Shown one piece after another: positions 1-7,656 of a DNA stretch of 32,159 bases (position 1 is its first letter; each line of letters opens with the position of its first letter). Below the pieces are notes generated by a model. The model did not search any database, was not told the DNA's origin, and saw only the letters and a program-made list of their open reading frames with translations. The DNA comes from Nevskia sp. (GTDB lineage: Bacteria; Pseudomonadota; Gammaproteobacteria; Nevskiales; Nevskiaceae), in contig JAUXYM010000069.1 of NCBI GenBank assembly GCA_030694365.1, positions 1-32,159 on the forward strand. The letters run 5' to 3'. The position numbers were made by a program, and so were the translations under genes.

Positions 1-85
1 GCTCCATCTCAGCCAGAAACACTTGCTTGCGCGTGACCTTGCGGCTCCGCCCGTACCCGCTCTCCGCCAGACTGATCTGTTGCAT
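1..85 (-). CDS. IS5-family transposase, N-terminal fragment cut by window edge
   Basis: The reverse strand from the ATG at 85 reads MQQISLAESGYGRSRKVTRK and then QVFLAEME before the window ends. This pattern (M-x-Q-hydrophobic-S-L-A near the start, a basic R-K-x-T-R-K stretch, then FL-x-EME) matches the start of IS5-group DDE transposases, which cut and paste their own element. A GGAGGA ribosome binding site lies about 5 nt upstream of the ATG. Only 28 codons are visible, so the catalytic DDE residues cannot be checked and I cannot tell whether the gene is intact. Confidence 0.7.
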   Translation of the reverse strand, partial: MQQISLAESGYGRSRKVTRKQVFLAEME

Positions 86-140
86 CGCCGTCCTCCGTCG
101 CCTGCTTTCTAGTAGCTAGACCTGTGCAGAGTTTCCCTAG
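1..140 (-). mobile_element. End of an IS5-like insertion sequence with terminal inverted repeat
   Basis: Between the transposase start (85) and the lipoprotein gene lies a short leader ending in a candidate terminal repeat at about 117-137 (reverse strand GGAAACTCTGCACAGGTCTA). Elements of this family often have G/C-rich ends with a CTGCACAGG-like core and insert at CTAG/YTAR-type targets; CTAG is found at 137-140. The other end is outside the window, so the boundary and target duplication are inferred from one side only. Confidence 0.55.
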
Positions 141-243
141 CTTCATCTGACTGCATCCGGCAGTAGCTGGCCACGCATCCAAGCCGGCGAGGCTTGCCGC
201 TTCCGGCGCCGACGATATCCGCTTCGATCAAGGATGAAAGCTC

Positions 244-906
244 ATGAAACGCTTGCCTCTGCTGCTGGTCATGACCGCCGTCCTGCTCGCCGGCTGCAGC
301 GACGACGATCACTACCACCATCCGCACCCCCGCAGCGAACGTCACCATGCGGGTGATGGCGCGATCGGCCTTGAAGGCGACACGGTGGTGATCGAGGCCG
401 GCGGCCAGACGGCGCTTGCGCGGGTCGGCACCGATGGCAGCCTGCGCATCGGCGATACGACGATCGACACCGGCCCGGACGCACAGGCGGTGCTGAAGGC
501 CTACGACGCGGCGGCGGTGGCGATGAAGACCCACGCCATCGCGCTCGGCCGTACCGGTGCCGACTTCGGCCTCGACACCCTGAAAGAGGCCATGCACGGC
601 CTGTTCGACGGCAACATGGACGAGGTGGGCGAGCAGGCGCGTGCCGGCGCGCGAACGCTGCTGGTCAGCGTCCGCGAACTGTGCACGCGGATGGAAGCGA
701 TGCACGCGGCGCAGCAGGCGGCAGCGCTCGCGGTGCCGGCGTTCAAGCCTTATGCGGTGCTCGCAGCCGACCAGGTGCGCGAATGCTTCGAGGAGATCGA
801 CGAGCAGATCAACGAGCATCGTGACGACGACCAGCCGGTGCCTGCGGCCGCGCCGTCGTCTGCGCCTGCCGGTGCCGCGCAGCCGGCACCGCCCGACGCG
901 GCATAG
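244..906 (+). CDS. Exported lipoprotein, YggN/DUF2884-like
   Basis: 220 aa. The N-terminus is a lipoprotein signal peptide: MKR, a hydrophobic core and the lipobox LLAGC with Cys18 as the lipidated residue. Asp-Asp-Asp and a His-rich stretch (about residues 20-35) follow, which could bind metal or act as a flexible linker. The middle (EGDTVVIEAGGQTALARVGTDGSLRIG) resembles the start of the YggN/DUF2884 periplasmic family, and two Cys residues (about 141 and 180) could form a disulfide. The C-terminal 25 residues are Ala/Pro-rich. An AAGGA site at 230-234 supports this ATG. The gene stands alone next to the IS end, facing the histidine kinase. The family assignment is tentative and no activity is known. 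Confidence 0.7.
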   Translation: MKRLPLLLVMTAVLLAGCSDDDHYHHPHPRSERHHAGDGAIGLEGDTVVIEAGGQTALARVGTDGSLRIGDTTIDTGPDAQAVLKAYDAAAVAMKTHAIALGRTGADFGLDTLKEAMHGLFDGNMDEVGEQARAGARTLLVSVRELCTRMEAMHAAQQAAALAVPAFKPYAVLAADQVRECFEEIDEQINEHRDDDQPVPAAAPSSAPAGAAQPAPPDAA

Positions 907-916
907 GCGTGTTGCG

Positions 917-938
917 CGGCCTGACGCGAATCAGGCCG
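917..938. terminator. Hairpin between convergent genes
   Basis: CGGCCTGA (917-924), a 6-nt loop and TCAGGCCG (931-938) form a perfect 8-bp stem in the 24-nt gap between the convergent lipoprotein and histidine kinase genes, overlapping the kinase stop codon. No T-run follows on either strand, so it is at best a weak bidirectional terminator. Confidence 0.3.
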
Positions 939-2925
939 GGACAGCTGCCGGCAACACGATGCGGAAGCGGGTACCGGGCTCCGCCGCTTCGACCGTGATC
1001 CGGCCGCGATGCAGGTCGACGATCTTCTTGCAGATGGTCAGGCCGATGCCGTTGCCGGGATATTTCTCGCGGCCGTGCAGGCGCTGGAACAGGCCGAAGA
1101 CCTGCTCGGCATGCTTCTCGTCGATGCCGATGCCGTTGTCGCGCACGGTCAGTTGCCAGTCGTCGCCGTGACGCTCGGCGGCAATCTCGACCACTGGTGC
1201 CACCTCCGGGCGGCGGAACTTCACGGCATTGCCGATCAGGTTCTGGAACAACTGCACCATCTGCCGTTCGTTGCCGCGGATCGCCGGCAGTTCGCCGACC
1301 GTGACCGTCGCCTCGGCAGCGCTGATCGCGCCGTGGACGTTGGCCAGCGCGGTGGCGACGACCTGGTTCAGATCGACCGGCTGGGTCGCATCGGCGGCTC
1401 GCGACACCCGCGAGTAGGCGAGCAGATCCTCGATCAGGCTTTTCATTCGCTGCGCGCCCGAGGTCACGTAGCCGATGTATTCGTCGGCGTCCGGCCCGAG
1501 CTTGCCTTCGTAGCGCTTCTGCAGCAGTTGCGCGAAGCCGGACACGGTGCGCAGCGGTTCCTGCAGATCGTGCGAGGCGACGTAGGCGAACTGTTCCAGA
1601 TCGGCGTTCGAGCGGGTCAGTTCGTCGGCGCGCGCTTTCAGTTCGGCCTCGTCGCGCTTGCGGGCGGTGACGTCTTCGGCGGCACCGACGACGCCGAAGA
1701 TTTCGCCGTCCTGACTGAGCGCGGCGATGCTGAAATGGATGGTCACCACGCTGCCGTTCTTGCGGGTCAGCGGCACTTCGTAGTTGCTGATCGGATCGCC
1801 GCCATCGATGGTCTGCTGGTAGCGCGGATAGAGGTCGGCGAGATGCGCCGGGTCGGCGATCAGCGCCGCCCACGGCAAGCCGATCAGTTCCTCGACTGGA
1901 TAGCCGGTGATGTCGCTGGTGCGGCGGTTGGCGGTCATGAAGCGGCCTTGGCGATCCATCGTGTAGATCGCGTTGGTGACGTTTTCCATGATCTTTTCGC
2001 GGAACTGGGTCGCCGCTTTCAAGGCCACTTCAGCCTGGTGGCGGCTGGCGATCATCCGGTTCAACTCGCCGGCCAGCACGCCGAGTTCGTCCCGGGAGCG
2101 GACCTCGACCTGGGTGCTCAGATCGCCATGGGCGACGCGGACGGTGCCGTCGCGCAGGCCGTCGATGCTTTTGCGCAGATCGCTGGAGACCAGCCAGGCG
2201 ACCAGCATGGCCAGGCCGAGCAGCACGCCGGCGGCGGTCATGATCACGCCGAGCAGCAGCCACTGGACGGTGCGCGCGCCTTCGGCGAGCACCCGGGAAA
2301 AGCCTTGCTCCAGCCCGGTCACCTTGGTGTTGATGGCGTCGATGCGATCGAGGAACAGGCGTCGGCGCTGGTCGTCGAACTGCGCGGTGTTCTCGGCCAC
2401 GGCGATTTCGCGCGAGACGTTCATCAGTTCCTGCACGCAGTCGTCGGCCTTGCCCCAGATGTCCACCGCTTCGGCGAGGAAGGCGATGTGGCCAAAGTTG
2501 CGGAACAGGAAAATCATTTCCGGGATGTCTTCGGCGGGCACGCCGCCGGCGAGAAAGCCCTGGTAGACGACCAGCTCGTCATAGTGCTGGTTGAGCATTT
2601 CCAGGCGGGCGCGGCGGTCGCCGAGCGGCACGGCGACGGCGTTCTGGAAGTAGGCCCAGGCGCGGCGATCGCCGGTCTGCAGATAGCGGGTGATCGCGTA
2701 GACGGCGTCTTTCTGGCCTTTCGACCACTGGCTTTCGGCGCTGACATAGGCGCGCACGCCGGAGGTCATCGAGAACGACAACGCGACGATGATCAAGGCG
2801 CCCATCATCGCCACCAGGAACATCGCCACCACGCCGCTGAGCTTGGCGCCGATCGACAGATCGCGCGCGCGCTGGACGAGGCTGCGGCGCCGGGCGCTGG
2901 CTGCGACGGGTGGCGCGCCGGTCAA
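931..2925 (-). CDS. Membrane sensor histidine kinase (HAMP-PAS-HisKA-HATPase)
   Basis: 664 aa. It should autophosphorylate on His and pass phosphate to a response regulator that is not encoded nearby. Domains in order: transmembrane helix about 28-52; a mostly helical periplasmic sensor of about 165 residues; second helix about 222-245; HAMP about 246-300; PAS about 305-415; HisKA with H-box FAYVASHDLQEPLR (phosphoacceptor His452); then an ATPase domain with N-box QNLIGNAVKF, G1 DNGIGI and G2 GNGIGL. The H-box type (ASHDLQEPLR) is that of bacteriophytochrome-like kinases. The start is TTG at 2925, overlapping the stop of the diguanylate cyclase gene as TTGA. The next in-frame ATG lies inside the first membrane helix, so TTG fits better. 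Translation is probably coupled to the upstream gene. Confidence 0.9.
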   Translation of the reverse strand: MTGAPPVAASARRRSLVQRARDLSIGAKLSGVVAMFLVAMMGALIIVALSFSMTSGVRAYVSAESQWSKGQKDAVYAITRYLQTGDRRAWAYFQNAVAVPLGDRRARLEMLNQHYDELVVYQGFLAGGVPAEDIPEMIFLFRNFGHIAFLAEAVDIWGKADDCVQELMNVSREIAVAENTAQFDDQRRRLFLDRIDAINTKVTGLEQGFSRVLAEGARTVQWLLLGVIMTAAGVLLGLAMLVAWLVSSDLRKSIDGLRDGTVRVAHGDLSTQVEVRSRDELGVLAGELNRMIASRHQAEVALKAATQFREKIMENVTNAIYTMDRQGRFMTANRRTSDITGYPVEELIGLPWAALIADPAHLADLYPRYQQTIDGGDPISNYEVPLTRKNGSVVTIHFSIAALSQDGEIFGVVGAAEDVTARKRDEAELKARADELTRSNADLEQFAYVASHDLQEPLRTVSGFAQLLQKRYEGKLGPDADEYIGYVTSGAQRMKSLIEDLLAYSRVSRAADATQPVDLNQVVATALANVHGAISAAEATVTVGELPAIRGNERQMVQLFQNLIGNAVKFRRPEVAPVVEIAAERHGDDWQLTVRDNGIGIDEKHAEQVFGLFQRLHGREKYPGNGIGLTICKKIVDLHRGRITVEAAEPGTRFRIVLPAAVPA

Positions 2926-4142
2926 GGCGCCTGCGCTTCCGGGGGCGGCGTGTCGCGGGGGGCCGTCGGGCTATGGTCGCCAGACATCACCAGGCGGCTG
3001 CGGCCGGCGCGCTTGGCGGCGTAAAGGGCGGCGTCGGCGCGCCGGACCAAGTCAGCGGCGATGCGCCGGGGTGAATCGCCGGCCGTCGGTGCGATCACCT
3101 GAGCGAAGCCGCCGGAGGCGGTGACCAGGCTGCTGCCATCGAGCGAACGCGGAATGCCCAGGCCGTGGACGCTGTCGCGCAGCGCTTCGGCGAGTTCGCT
3201 GGCCTTGTCCGGCTGGGCGTCGAACCAGACGGCGGCGAATTCCTCGCCGCCGATGCGGGCGCAGAAATCCTGCGGTCGGCGCATCGCCTTGCCGAGCGAG
3301 TTGCCGACCAGGCGCAGGCACTGGTCGCCGGCCGGATGACCGTAGAGATCGTTGTAGTCCTTGAAGTGATCGATATCGAGCATCAGCAGAGCGACGTTCT
3401 GGCGCTGGCGCGCCGCTTCGCGGATCAGCTTGCGCAGTTCGAGATCGAAGTAGCGGCGATTCGGCAGGCCGGTGAGGACGTCGCGGGTCGCCTGGATTTC
3501 CAGCAGCCGGCCGCGATACCAGCTCTGCCGCGAGGAATATTCCAGCAGGTAGGCGGCCACCCCGGAAATCGACACCAGCATCCAGGCCGATACCGCGTTG
3601 TAGAACGCCGGCAGGCCCAGCGCCTGGAGCTGCGCCCAGGTGGTCAGGATCATCGTCGCCAGCGCCCAGGGCAGCACCACCCAGAAGCGCAGCCGGCCGA
3701 GAATCAGCATCGAGGTGACGGTGATCGCCGCGAAATCGTGCGGCATGTCGAAGCCGAGCAGGCGGCCGAAGATGTGCTGGGCCATCGCGCCGCTGGCGGT
3801 GACCAGGGTGGCGAAGATCATCACCGCCGGTGACCAGCGCTGCAGCCTCGGCCGCAGGGTGAACAGCAGGGCCAGGGCGATCGACGGAATCTGCACGACG
3901 AACTGCAGGAAATGGGACACCTTCAGAAAGCTGTCCGGTGCCTGCAGCACCCAGTGGTCGTACAGCGGCGTGGCGGCGATCATCAGCATGCCGATGATCA
4001 GCGCCATCGCCCGCGAGCCGACCGCGCTGCGCTCGAACTGGCCGCGAAACAGCGCTTCCAGCGGTTCGTCGAAACGCAGGCGCAGCAACTGGCGACGCTG
4101 GTTCTTGCTCGAATGCGGACGATTCCGCGGGTCGCCGTTCAT
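2922..4142 (-). CDS. Membrane diguanylate cyclase (GGDEF)
   Basis: 406 aa from the chosen ATG at 4142. It makes cyclic di-GMP from two GTP at the inner membrane. The N-terminal half has about six hydrophobic helices (about residues 45-215) and no recognised extracellular sensor. The GGDEF domain follows: DVLTGLPNRRYFD, the metal-binding MLDIDHFKDYND, then an intact GGEEF signature at 298-302. An RxxD inhibitory site (RPQD) lies five residues before GGEEF, so product inhibition is expected. A longer form could start at an ATG at 4241, but that would translate a dispersed palindrome and adds low-complexity sequence, so I reject it. It is the first gene of a two-gene unit with the histidine kinase; the pair probably senses a signal and adjusts c-di-GMP. 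Confidence 0.9.
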   Translation of the reverse strand: MNGDPRNRPHSSKNQRRQLLRLRFDEPLEALFRGQFERSAVGSRAMALIIGMLMIAATPLYDHWVLQAPDSFLKVSHFLQFVVQIPSIALALLFTLRPRLQRWSPAVMIFATLVTASGAMAQHIFGRLLGFDMPHDFAAITVTSMLILGRLRFWVVLPWALATMILTTWAQLQALGLPAFYNAVSAWMLVSISGVAAYLLEYSSRQSWYRGRLLEIQATRDVLTGLPNRRYFDLELRKLIREAARQRQNVALLMLDIDHFKDYNDLYGHPAGDQCLRLVGNSLGKAMRRPQDFCARIGGEEFAAVWFDAQPDKASELAEALRDSVHGLGIPRSLDGSSLVTASGGFAQVIAPTAGDSPRRIAADLVRRADAALYAAKRAGRSRLVMSGDHSPTAPRDTPPPEAQAP

Positions 4143-4235
4143 GACGTCAGGAATTGCGGGAAGCGATGGAGGCGAGTGCAGGTTGCGGGAGGTCGGAATC
4201 GCGTCTCCGATGGATGATGATAAACGGGACGCTCT

Positions 4236-4263
4236 GGTCATGCCCGCGCAGGCGGGTATGACC
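4236..4263. repeat. Dispersed palindrome of the GTCATGCCCGCGCAGGCGGG type
   Basis: GGTCATGCCCGC (4236-4247), loop GCAG, GCGGGTATGACC (4252-4263): a 12-bp stem with one mismatch. Elements with this core (translated as MPAQAGM) are widespread intergenic repeats in Proteobacteria. It lies in the 151-nt gap between the esterase end and the diguanylate cyclase start, where it could affect the messenger of the upstream esterase or the promoter of the cyclase. Confidence 0.6.
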
Positions 4264-4293
4264 GGGGTTGAGACAATCTGCCGGAGGAATGCG

Positions 4294-5232
4294 CTAGGCG
4301 ACCAAGGTCTTGTTCAGCCAGGCAATGCCCTGATCGACCGCCTGACGGCCAACAGCGAGCGCGCCGAAGAAAGTGTAGAAGCCGTGGATCGCACCGTCGT
4401 AGCTCTTCGATTCGACGGCGACGCCAGCCGCCTTCAGCTTCGCCGCGTAGGCCTTGCCTTCGTCGCGCAGCGGATCGAACTCGGCGGTGATCACCAGCGC
4501 CGGCGGCAAGCCCTGCAGCGATTCGGCCTTGATCGGCCGCAGGCTGCTGCTGGCCAGCGCCGACTCGTCCTGGACGTAGTGGCCGAAGAACCAGTCCATG
4601 TCCTTGCGGCCGAGCAGATAGCCCTCGGCGTTCTCGGTCATCGACGGATAGGCGTCCGGATCGGCATCGACGACCGGGTAGACCAGCAGCTGCGCCTTCA
4701 GCACCGGGCCGCCTTCATCGCGCAGGCGCAGTGCGGTCACCGCCGCGAGATTGCCGCCGGCGCTGTCCCCGGAGACGCCGATGCGGTCAGCATCGCCGTT
4801 GATCTCGACGGCATGCGCGGCGGCCCAGCGGGTGGCGGCGAGGCAGTCATCGCTAGCGGCCGGGAACGGGTGCTCCGGCCCGAGGCGGTAGTCGACCGAG
4901 ACCACCACGACGCCGGCGCCGGCGCTGGTTTCGCGACACAGGGAATCGAAGGTATCGAGATCGCCGATCACGAAGCCGCCGCCGTGGAAGTACATCAGGA
5001 TCGGGAACGGGCCCTTGCCGTTGGGGCTGTAGATGCGCAGCTTCAGCTCGCTGGAGGGGCCGGCGATGTGGCTGTCGCGGACGCTGGCGATCTGTGCTGC
5101 GCTGGGCGGCATCATGCTCATCAGCATGTTGATCGCCTGGCGCGCCTGCGCCGGCTCCATGGTATGGAACGGCTGGGCGCCGGCGGCGGCGAGCGTGCCC
5201 AGGAAGCCCTGGACCTGTGGGTTGAGCGGCAT
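4294..5232 (-). CDS. Alpha/beta hydrolase, HSL-family (type IV) esterase
   Basis: 312 aa, the usual length for bacterial hormone-sensitive-lipase-type carboxylesterases, which split short-chain esters in the cytoplasm. Visible features: oxyanion-hole motif YFHGGGFVIGD (about residue 82), DYRLGPEHPFPAA, the nucleophile elbow GDSAGG (about 154-159), the acid in EFDPLRDEG (about 251) and the catalytic His in AIHGFY (about 281). The triad Ser-Asp-His is therefore complete. No signal peptide. GAGGAG seven nt before the ATG supports this start. It lies 63 nt downstream of the small Cys-rich gene on the same strand and may be co-transcribed with it. The true substrate cannot be read from sequence. 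Confidence 0.92.
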   Translation of the reverse strand: MPLNPQVQGFLGTLAAAGAQPFHTMEPAQARQAINMLMSMMPPSAAQIASVRDSHIAGPSSELKLRIYSPNGKGPFPILMYFHGGGFVIGDLDTFDSLCRETSAGAGVVVVSVDYRLGPEHPFPAASDDCLAATRWAAAHAVEINGDADRIGVSGDSAGGNLAAVTALRLRDEGGPVLKAQLLVYPVVDADPDAYPSMTENAEGYLLGRKDMDWFFGHYVQDESALASSSLRPIKAESLQGLPPALVITAEFDPLRDEGKAYAAKLKAAGVAVESKSYDGAIHGFYTFFGALAVGRQAVDQGIAWLNKTLVA

Positions 5233-5295
5233 CGTGTTCTCCTCGGTTCTGCGGTGGTGCTGTTGTGGTTCGCTTGTTATTCGCTTGTCGTTCGT

Positions 5296-5493
5296 TTACT
5301 TGCGGATGTTGCCATCCGCCTCGGTGGCACTGGCCTCCGCCGTGATGGCAATGACGGCTTCCTGCCAGCGGCGCAAGTCTTCCGCATAGGCGGTGAACAC
5401 GCAGACCTCGCAGCCGTTGTCACAGCAGTCGCCATCGAGCGGGCGCTCCGGTTTCGGAGGCAGGTTCGGCAGGGCGTCGGCATTCATCGGCAT
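5296..5493 (-). CDS. Small oxidoreductase-like-domain protein
   Basis: 65 aa. The core reads CCDNGCEVCVFTAYAEDLRRW, starting about residue 23. This matches the 'oxidoreductase-like' N-terminal domain (CCxxGCxxCVxxxYxxxLxxW) found as a short stand-alone protein in many gammaproteobacteria and fused to other proteins in eukaryotes. The four Cys residues suggest metal or iron-sulfur binding, but the biochemical role is not established. Two starts six bases apart (5493 and 5487) are possible and neither has a strong ribosome site. It lies upstream of the esterase, divergent from the reductase at 5650. Confidence 0.8.
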   Translation of the reverse strand: MPMNADALPNLPPKPERPLDGDCCDNGCEVCVFTAYAEDLRRWQEAVIAITAEASATEADGNIRK

Positions 5494-5649
5494 GGAGTTG
5501 ACGGGACGCGGGACACAGCGTCAAGCAGGGGCGAGTCCCGTGCACTGTGCCGTCCGGAGGGGCTGACGGCAAGGCACTTTCGTGTCACCGGCAGCGGCAC
5601 CGTTTGCGGCTAAGCTGCCTGCTGGGTCCTTCGGTTCGAGAGCGTCCGG

Positions 5650-6879
5650 ATGCGTCAGCCAAGCCATCATTTCGTCGTCTTCGGTGCCAGCAGCTTCGTC
5701 GGCCAGTTGCTGACTCGCTACCTGTACCAGCGCCACGGCGTTGGCGGCGAGGTGAAATGGGCGATCGCCGGCCGCTCGACGGCCAAGCTCGATCAACTGC
5801 GCCAGTCGCTCGGGGCTGAGGGCCGCAATCTGCCGGTGATCGTCTGCGACGCGGGCGACGAAATCGCGCTGCGCGAGCTGTGCAGCACCACCCGCGTGGT
5901 GGTGTCGACCGTCGGTCCGTATGCCTTCTACGGCTCGCCGCTGGTCAAGGTCTGCGCCGAAACCGGCACCGATTACTGCGATCTGACCGGCGAAGTGCAG
6001 TGGATCCGCCGGATGATCACCGGCCACGAAGCGACGGCGCAGAAGAGCGGCGCGCGCATCGTCCATTGCTGCGGCTTCGACTCGATTCCGTCCGATCTGG
6101 GCGTGCATTTCCTGCAGGCCCAGGCGCGCGCCAGGTTCGGCGTGCCGGCGCAGCGGGTGAAGCTGCGTATCAAGGCCTTCCGCGGTGGTTTTTCCGGCGG
6201 CACCGTCGCCAGCCTGATGAACGTGCTGAAGGAAGTCGGCGACGACCCGGGCCTGCGCAAGGAGCTGGGCGACCCGTACTCGATCACGCCGCCGAGCACG
6301 GCAGCCAAGCCGCGCCAGCCGGATGTGAACCTGGCCCAGTACGACGAGGACTCTCGCAGCTGGATCGCGCCGTTCGTGATGGCGGCGATCAATACCCGCA
6401 TCGTCCATCGCTCGAACGGCTTGTCCGGCCAGGCTTATGGTGCGGACTTCCGCTACGACGAAGCGATGATGACCGGCAGCGGCCTGAAGGGCAGGGCGAC
6501 GGCCTGGGGCATCACCGCCGGGCTCGGTGGCTTCGTGCTGGCGGCCGCGTTGAAGCCGACGCGCGGCCTGCTGGAACGTCATGTGCTGCCGAAGCCGGGT
6601 GCAGGGCCGACGCCGGAGGCGCAGGAACAGGGTTTCTTCGACATGCGCTTGATCGGCAAGACTGCCGCCGGCGATAGCCTGCGCTGCAAAGTCACCGGCG
6701 ATCGCGACCCCGGCTATGGCTCGACCGCGAAGATGCTCGGCGAAGCGGTGGCTTGTCTGGCCTTCGAGGTGCCCAAGGAATCGGTGGCCGGCGGTTTCTG
6801 GACGCCGGCGACGGCAATGGGTGATCGCCTGATCTCGCGCCTGAAGGCCCATGCCGGACTGACTTTCGAAACGCTCTGA
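5650..6879 (+). CDS. Saccharopine dehydrogenase-like reductase (trans-acting enoyl reductase type)
   Basis: 409 aa. The N-terminus has an NAD(P)-binding fold with GASSFVGQLLTRYL (about residues 12-25; variant GxSxFVG rather than GxGxxG) and IAGRSTAKL as the second strand. STVGPYAFYGSPLVKVC and DYCDLTGE (about 85-115) are characteristic of the saccharopine-dehydrogenase-like family that includes mycobacterial trans-acting enoyl reductases of lipid synthesis. A hydrophobic stretch about 280-300 (WGITAGLGGFVLAAAL) may touch the membrane. Family members act on lipid or polyketide chains rather than saccharopine, so lysine metabolism is unlikely. It is a single gene, divergent from the small Cys-rich gene and convergent with the phosphatase-fold gene. 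Confidence 0.85.
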   Translation: MRQPSHHFVVFGASSFVGQLLTRYLYQRHGVGGEVKWAIAGRSTAKLDQLRQSLGAEGRNLPVIVCDAGDEIALRELCSTTRVVVSTVGPYAFYGSPLVKVCAETGTDYCDLTGEVQWIRRMITGHEATAQKSGARIVHCCGFDSIPSDLGVHFLQAQARARFGVPAQRVKLRIKAFRGGFSGGTVASLMNVLKEVGDDPGLRKELGDPYSITPPSTAAKPRQPDVNLAQYDEDSRSWIAPFVMAAINTRIVHRSNGLSGQAYGADFRYDEAMMTGSGLKGRATAWGITAGLGGFVLAAALKPTRGLLERHVLPKPGAGPTPEAQEQGFFDMRLIGKTAAGDSLRCKVTGDRDPGYGSTAKMLGEAVACLAFEVPKESVAGGFWTPATAMGDRLISRLKAHAGLTFETL

Positions 6880-6922
6880 GTCTTGAAAGGACTCGGCAAG
6901 GCCCGAGCCCGAGCCTGGGGTT

Positions 6923-7627
6923 TCAGATGCGAGTGATGATCGCGTGGTCCCGCTGTAGGCGCAGGTGCGAGATATCGTTGAAGCCGGCGAGCGCCAGGCT
7001 GCCGTTCTCGGGGTGGATCTGGAACTCGTGCATCGAGGCGTTCCAGATCTTCCAGACCAGGTTCAGCGAGGTCGCGTTGTCGAGGCCCAGGGCTTCGCGC
7101 ATCACCGCCGTGATCACGCCACCGGAGGTGAACACCACCAGACGCTCGGCACCTTCCGCAGCGCGGCGCAGGCCGGCGACGCAGCGGGCACAGAAGGCAA
7201 TCCAGGTCTCGTCGATCGGCACATACGGCGGCAGGCCCTGCATCCATGCACCGACGACGGTGTTGAACACCGGCCGGAATACCGCCTGGTCACGCATCGC
7301 CAGATGTGGATCGTCGGCCAGTTCCGGGTGCTGATCGGCAACCAGCGGCAGGTAGGCACGGATCAGCTGGGTGTGGTTGAACTCGTTGAATGCCGGGTCG
7401 GTGTCCAAGGCTGCGGGGGCCTGGTCACCGATCACCGCTAGCGCCTGTTCGCCGGTCTTGCGCTGACGCTGCAGCGAGCCGCTGTAGGCGCGGTCGGCGC
7501 TGAAGTCGCCAGCCTGCCAATGCTGGCCAAGGGCGATCGCCTGGCGCTCGCCGAGCGGCGACAGGCGATCGTAGTTGGCTTCACCGAACGAGGCTTGGCC
7601 ATGGCGAACCAGGATGACGGTAGTCAC
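6923..7627 (-). CDS. Histidine phosphatase (phosphoglycerate mutase-like) fold protein, second His replaced
   Basis: 234 aa, starting at GTG 7627. The phosphate-accepting signature VRHGQASFG is at residues 7-15, followed by YDRLSPLGERQAIALG, standard for the branch containing SixA and cobalamin phosphatases. In most members the second catalytic histidine sits in a VxHGG segment; here it reads VVFTSGGVITAV, with Ser168 (codon 7124-7126) in that place. The other pocket residues look kept. This could be a subfamily with altered activity, or a protein that only binds phosphorylated ligands. It is 29 nt downstream of the membrane-anchored protein gene and probably co-transcribed with it. Confidence 0.85.
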   Translation of the reverse strand: MTTVILVRHGQASFGEANYDRLSPLGERQAIALGQHWQAGDFSADRAYSGSLQRQRKTGEQALAVIGDQAPAALDTDPAFNEFNHTQLIRAYLPLVADQHPELADDPHLAMRDQAVFRPVFNTVVGAWMQGLPPYVPIDETWIAFCARCVAGLRRAAEGAERLVVFTSGGVITAVMREALGLDNATSLNLVWKIWNASMHEFQIHPENGSLALAGFNDISHLRLQRDHAIITRI

Positions 7628-7656
7628 GAATCAATCAGGATGACCGGCGTCCTTGA

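Noticed and set aside
1009-3024. Long open frame on the forward strand opposite the histidine kinase
   Set aside because: It is the antisense shadow of a GC-rich gene; its translation is His/Gln/Ala/Gly-rich without domains, while the reverse strand encodes a complete kinase.
4142-4241. 33-residue N-terminal extension of the diguanylate cyclase (ATG at 4241)
   Set aside because: It starts inside a dispersed palindrome and has no ribosome site; the ATG at 4142 is more natural.
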